A DNA stretch of 9,091 nucleotides from JAWXCH01 sp034440595 (GTDB taxonomy: Bacteria; Planctomycetota; Planctomycetia; Pirellulales; JALHPA01). A program made the position numbers and the translations under genes. Location of the stretch: positions 1 through 9,091 of the forward strand of contig JAWXCH010000496.1 of assembly GCA_034440595.1 (NCBI GenBank), given 5' to 3'. The notes beneath the pieces are model-generated. The model did not search any database, was not told the origin of the DNA, and saw nothing but the letters and a program-made list of their open reading frames with translations. Below, piece by piece: positions 7,068 to 9,091 of the stretch (its first letter is position 1; every line of letters starts with the position of its first letter).

Positions 7068-7199
7068 ATGAGAGTGCTGACAGGTCGATTTGGTCTTTCG
7101 AGTAAACGGGCCGGCAAAGTCGGATGGATCGTCCTGTTCTTGCTGGGAGTGCCGGTTCCCGTACTTCTACTACTGTTCCTCATCCGCGGTTGCACCTGA
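7068..7199 (+). CDS. 43-aa single-helix membrane microprotein
   Basis: ATG at 7068, TGA at 7197-7199, with AGGAAG at 7054-7059, 8 nt upstream. Residues 1-18 are basic and Gly/Ser-containing (R2, R7, K13, R14, K17). Residues 19-39 form one transmembrane helix beginning GWIVLFLLG and continuing through VPVPV into a Leu-rich run. The end is RGCT, with Cys42 next to the last residue. The positive N-terminus suggests N-in orientation, with the C-terminal Arg-Gly-Cys at the far face. I recall short uncharacterised proteins with W...L.G.P.P...LL...RGC from various bacteria, but know no function. It lies about 50 nt downstream of the expected start of the sigma-54 transcript, so it should be the first gene of that message. 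A role in envelope stress is inferred from context only. Confidence 0.6.
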   Translation: MRVLTGRFGLSSKRAGKVGWIVLFLLGVPVPVLLLLFLIRGCT

Positions 7200-7396
7200 A
7201 AGAAGGGAAAGCGCTGAGGTAGCGCGGTGAGGAGCTCTGCGGGGATTTGCGGCGCAGATTGCGACTTCAGCATCCAACTTGGTTGCTAGACGACCACCTT
7301 ACAGATGTCGCCGCAGTGCCGAGTCGGAGGAATGCATTCAGAAAACCGAACCTTAGTTCAATGGGTTCATTCTCAAACGAAGAAAGACATTTGGTC
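7200..7396 (+). other. Leader region with two hairpins and a 22-codon upstream frame
   Basis: Non-coding stretch between the microprotein and the CsbD/DUF883-like gene. It can form GCGCT-GAGGT-AGCGC (7211-7225, 5-bp perfect stem) and CTGCG...CGCAG (7237-7257, 11-nt loop). A short frame starts with ATG at 7332, directly after GGAGG (7326-7330), encodes 22 residues and ends in TGA at 7398-7400. That stop overlaps the ATG of the next gene (7397-7399) in an ATGA junction. The spacing of 1 nt between GGAGG and the ATG is poor for initiation, so translation of the short frame is uncertain. Confidence 0.35.
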
Positions 7397-7822
7397 ATGA
7401 CTCTCAATATTAAATCCGTGCAAGAATCGTGGGACGAGGTTAAAGCAAAAATCCGTGAGCGCTGGGATAAACTTACCGATAGAGAAATTCAACAGACTCG
7501 GGGGAGCGTTGAACAACTTATTGGCATGATACAGCTGAGGACGGGTGAATCACGTTCCGCCATAGTAAGTTATCTTGAGTCCACGGTCGCCGGCGACTCG
7601 ACTCTCATGGCATCGCTTAATGACTATTTTCATGCCACCGTAGAGACCGTGCGCGGCACCGCCCAGAGCTCCATGGAATCCGTTCGTGCGGGTTACGAAG
7701 AGGCCGAGGAGTTTGTAGAAGGTCGCCCTATGGAATCCGTGGCCGTTTCCTTTGGAACCGGCTTCATCGCTGGCGTTGTTCTTACCTGCTTGGTGAGAGC
7801 GTCGCGGCACCGCTGCTCATAG
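7397..7822 (+). CDS. CsbD-like plus DUF883/YqjD-like membrane-anchored stress protein
   Basis: A 141-aa protein of unknown exact role. The N-terminal part (about 9-62) is CsbD-like: SWDEVKAKIRERWDKLTD (11-28), then RGSVEQLIGMIQLRTGESR (35-53), echoing the CsbD pattern W..VKGK..E.WGKLTD...I.G...L.GKIQ...G. The middle (75-107) is a helical, charged linker. The C-terminus has the DUF883/ElaB-YqjD layout: EEFVEGRPMESVAVSFGTG (104-122) and a single hydrophobic helix at about 116-134, ending in a basic RASRHR tail. In ElaB/YqjD this region anchors the protein in the inner membrane. The frame is open 50 codons further upstream, but the conserved part begins only after the ATG at 7397; an ATG at 7361 is possible. 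No strong Shine-Dalgarno precedes 7397, which fits coupling to the overlapping upstream frame or weak expression. Confidence 0.7.
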   Translation: MTLNIKSVQESWDEVKAKIRERWDKLTDREIQQTRGSVEQLIGMIQLRTGESRSAIVSYLESTVAGDSTLMASLNDYFHATVETVRGTAQSSMESVRAGYEEAEEFVEGRPMESVAVSFGTGFIAGVVLTCLVRASRHRCS

Positions 7823-7864
7823 CCGTACTAACTCTTCGGAGTAGGGACTGGGCTTTAACTTTCG

Positions 7865-7879
7865 TGGCATGCCTTTTGC
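7865..7879 (+). promoter_or_regulatory. Sigma-54 (RpoN) promoter upstream of the BON lipoprotein gene
   Basis: TGGCATG-CCTT-TTGC followed by A matches the sigma-54 consensus TGGCACG-N4-TTGC[A/T], again with C-to-T as the only deviation and 10 bp between GG and GC. Transcription should start near 7891, giving a leader of about 83 nt before the ATG at 7974. It shares 16 of 17 bases with the element at 6987-7003, and no comparable match was seen elsewhere in the window. It would drive the BON lipoprotein and, with a 48-nt gap, the stress protein after it. Confidence 0.72.
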
Positions 7880-7973
7880 AAGAACTATTGGGACGATGAA
7901 TGGAATAGTCTTTGCTCATTTTCGGCATTTGCTTTGACCCCGGCCATAATGTGAGTCTTCGGAGGATGCAAGC

Positions 7974-8345
7974 ATGAAACGTTTCTTCCTATTAGCGATA
8001 GCTTGTTGCCTGGGCGGTCTCAGTGGTTGCTCGGAGACTAGCACCCCTGCAAACCGCGCCCCGGACAATACCGGCGTGAACGTACGCGACCGAGATGACG
8101 CTGCTAAGACACCCATCAATCAAAACGAGAATGCCGCTGATGTGAAAATGACCGCGGACATCCGCAAAAAGGTCGTGGATACAAAACTTTCGATCAACGC
8201 CCACAACATCAAGATCATCACCCAGAACGGCCAAGTAACCCTGCGAGGGCCCGTCGATTCGGCAGATGAAAAACAGCAGCTCGAATCTATCGCCAAGGAG
8301 GTGGCTGGTCCCGGCAAGGTAGACAATCAACTTGAAGTGCCGTAA
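7974..8345 (+). CDS. BON-domain lipoprotein
   Basis: A 123-aa envelope lipoprotein. The signal peptide is KRF followed by a hydrophobic core and the lipobox LSGC with lipidated Cys19; Ser20 at +2 suggests transfer to the outer membrane by the enterobacterial rule. The linker 20-55 contains NTGVNVRDRDDA (32-43) and TPINQNENAADV (46-57), which resemble a linker that recurs in this subfamily as I remember it. One BON domain covers about 57-122: TADIRKKVVDTKLS (60-73), NIKIITQNGQVTLRGPV (78-94, conserved Gly86 and Gly92) and a helix plus last strand ending KVDNQLEV. BON domains bind phospholipid or other envelope partners and are common in osmotic-shock proteins such as OsmY, which has two copies. 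GGAGG at 7961-7965, 8 nt before the ATG, supports the start. It is probably co-transcribed with the next gene from the sigma-54 promoter. Confidence 0.88.
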   Translation: MKRFFLLAIACCLGGLSGCSETSTPANRAPDNTGVNVRDRDDAAKTPINQNENAADVKMTADIRKKVVDTKLSINAHNIKIITQNGQVTLRGPVDSADEKQQLESIAKEVAGPGKVDNQLEVP

Positions 8346-8393
8346 ATCGCTAACCCATCTATTTCGATCCTTTTAGAAAGAGGAGACCAAGCA

Positions 8394-8921
8394 ATGGCCA
8401 AATCTGTCATCGGTATAGCGAACGATTATGCACACGCCGAACGCATTGTGGGAGTACTAAGGCACGCCGGTTTTTCCCACAGCGATATTTCAGTACTCTT
8501 GGCCGATCCAGGGAGCAATCGTGAATTCGCTATGGCGAACGCGACAAAAGCTCCTGAGGGAGCTACGGTTGGAGGAGGAACAGGAGCGGTACTGGGAGGA
8601 GCCTTGGGCTGGTTGGCGGGGATCGGCGCGTTGGCAATTCCTGGCGTAGGTCCCTTGATTGCCGCAGGCCCTATTATGGCGGCCCTCAGCGGCGCTGCGT
8701 TGGGTGGTGCTTTAGGTTCCATCAGCGGAGGGCTGATCGGTCTGGGAATACCTGAGTTTGAAGCGAATTTGTATGAAGGGCGGGTCAAGGAAGGTGGGGC
8801 ACTGATCGCTATTCATGCCGAGGACTCGGATCAAGTTGATCGTGCGAAGAAACTCCTGGAAGCTGCGAATGCTGAAGATATTACGACGACCAGTGAATCA
8901 GACGTGAACAGACCCCGTTGA
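8394..8921 (+). CDS. Glycine-zipper general stress protein (YflT/GSP17M-like)
   Basis: A 175-aa protein with AGGAG at 8381-8385, 8 nt before the ATG. Residues 4-37 (SVIGIANDYAHAERIVGVL and GFSHSDISVLL) form a beta-alpha-beta unit of the general stress protein 17M/YflT type. This is interrupted by a long Gly/Ala-rich hydrophobic insert at about 57-119 with repeated GG.LG, GAVLGGALG and GGALGS motifs, a glycine zipper likely to form two packed membrane helices. The fold then resumes at 121-163 with EANLYEGRVKEGGALIAIHA and a helix DQVDRAKKLLEAA, and the end is polar. Such proteins have been called low-temperature or general stress proteins; the mechanism is unknown. It follows the BON gene by 48 nt and is last before a strong hairpin, so it probably ends the operon. 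Confidence 0.82.
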   Translation: MAKSVIGIANDYAHAERIVGVLRHAGFSHSDISVLLADPGSNREFAMANATKAPEGATVGGGTGAVLGGALGWLAGIGALAIPGVGPLIAAGPIMAALSGAALGGALGSISGGLIGLGIPEFEANLYEGRVKEGGALIAIHAEDSDQVDRAKKLLEAANAEDITTTSESDVNRPR

Positions 8922-8949
8922 ATGCCATGCAGTGATCTGACGTTATGAA

Positions 8950-8982
8950 TCCCTGGTCAGCGCTTCTGGCGCTGACCAGGGA
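8950..8982 (+). terminator. Perfect 14-bp hairpin after the stress operon
   Basis: CCCTGGTCAGCGC (8951-8963) pairs with GCGCTGACCAGGG (8969-8981) around a TTCTG loop; T8950 and A8982 extend the stem to 14 bp with no mismatch. It begins 29 nt after the stop codon of the stress protein. There is no T-run on either side, so it is not a canonical intrinsic terminator; it may act as a rho-aided terminator or as a 3'-end stabilising stem. Confidence 0.55.
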
Positions 8983-8992
8983 GAAGAATGGA

Positions 8993-9091
8993 ATGAACGA
9001 CATCGGTGAAGCAATCCGACTCGGAGTGTGGCCAGCAGTGGGACCCGACAAGTCCTTCGCTGCCGAGATGTTCGACTGTCCCAGAAACCCC
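8993..9091 (+). CDS. Possible partial gene running off the right edge
   Basis: An ATG at 8993 opens a frame that continues 33 codons without stop to the window end, beginning MNDIGEAIRLGVWPAVG. A purine-rich GGGAG (8979-8983) could serve as Shine-Dalgarno, but it overlaps the 3' arm of the hairpin and would be sequestered. The composition is plausible but too short to recognise; it could be chance. Confidence 0.25.
   Translation, partial: MNDIGEAIRLGVWPAVGPDKSFAAEMFDCPRNP

Noticed and set aside
7247..7396. Upstream 50-codon extension of the CsbD/DUF883-like gene
   Set aside because: It needs a TTG start without Shine-Dalgarno and the translated extension shows no family character; the conserved part begins after 7397.
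7831..7842. ACTC-TTCG-GAGT hairpin after the CsbD/DUF883-like gene as a terminator
   Set aside because: The stem is only 4 bp and no T-run follows, although the UUCG loop is favourable.
8426..8788. 120-codon minus-strand frame rich in Pro and Ala
   Set aside because: It is the complement of the Gly/Ala-rich zipper of the stress protein; the Pro-rich composition is what antisense of GGN codons gives.

Overview
The window looks like chromosomal DNA from a planctomycete. The best evidence is a secreted protein at 2278-2820 (minus) with the hallmarks of the TIGR03067 family, which is largely restricted to and expanded in Planctomycetes. A small secreted beta-rich protein at 1857-2207 is also of a kind I associate with that phylum. 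GC content is moderate, genes are mostly preceded by good Shine-Dalgarno (ribosome binding) sequences, and there is no sign of phage, insertion sequence, CRISPR or RNA genes.

Layout: (i) 1-1557. The left edge carries the in-frame tail of a plus-strand gene that seems to be cut off at about position 108, where it runs tail-to-tail into a minus-strand NnrU/isoprenylcysteine methyltransferase-like membrane protein (55-750). A roughly 350-base spacer with coding-like scraps follows, then a four-helix membrane protein (1105-1557). (ii) 1558-3014. A spacer, two secreted minus-strand proteins and a second spacer with a 10-bp direct repeat. (iii) 3015-6891, minus strand. A compact non-homologous end-joining (NHEJ) operon, read in the order 67-aa very basic protein, ligD (phosphoesterase-ligase-polymerase), ku. 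(iv) 7068-8921, plus strand. A cluster of small envelope or stress proteins transcribed away from the NHEJ operon: a 43-aa single-helix microprotein, a CsbD/DUF883-like protein, a BON-domain lipoprotein and a glycine-zipper stress protein of the YflT type. The cluster is followed by a perfect 14-bp hairpin, and an open frame runs off the right edge.

How the parts may work together: Ku binds broken DNA ends and recruits LigD, which processes, fills and seals them; the 67-aa protein is probably translated from the same message. Two near-identical elements (6989-7003 and 7865-7879) match the sigma-54 promoter consensus, with GG and GC dinucleotides at the right spacing, upstream of the microprotein and of the BON lipoprotein. 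The stress cluster is therefore probably under RpoN and an enhancer-binding activator. A double-strand-break repair operon back to back with a sigma-54-driven envelope-stress cluster is the most notable feature here. I did not find a wholly new defence or mobile system.
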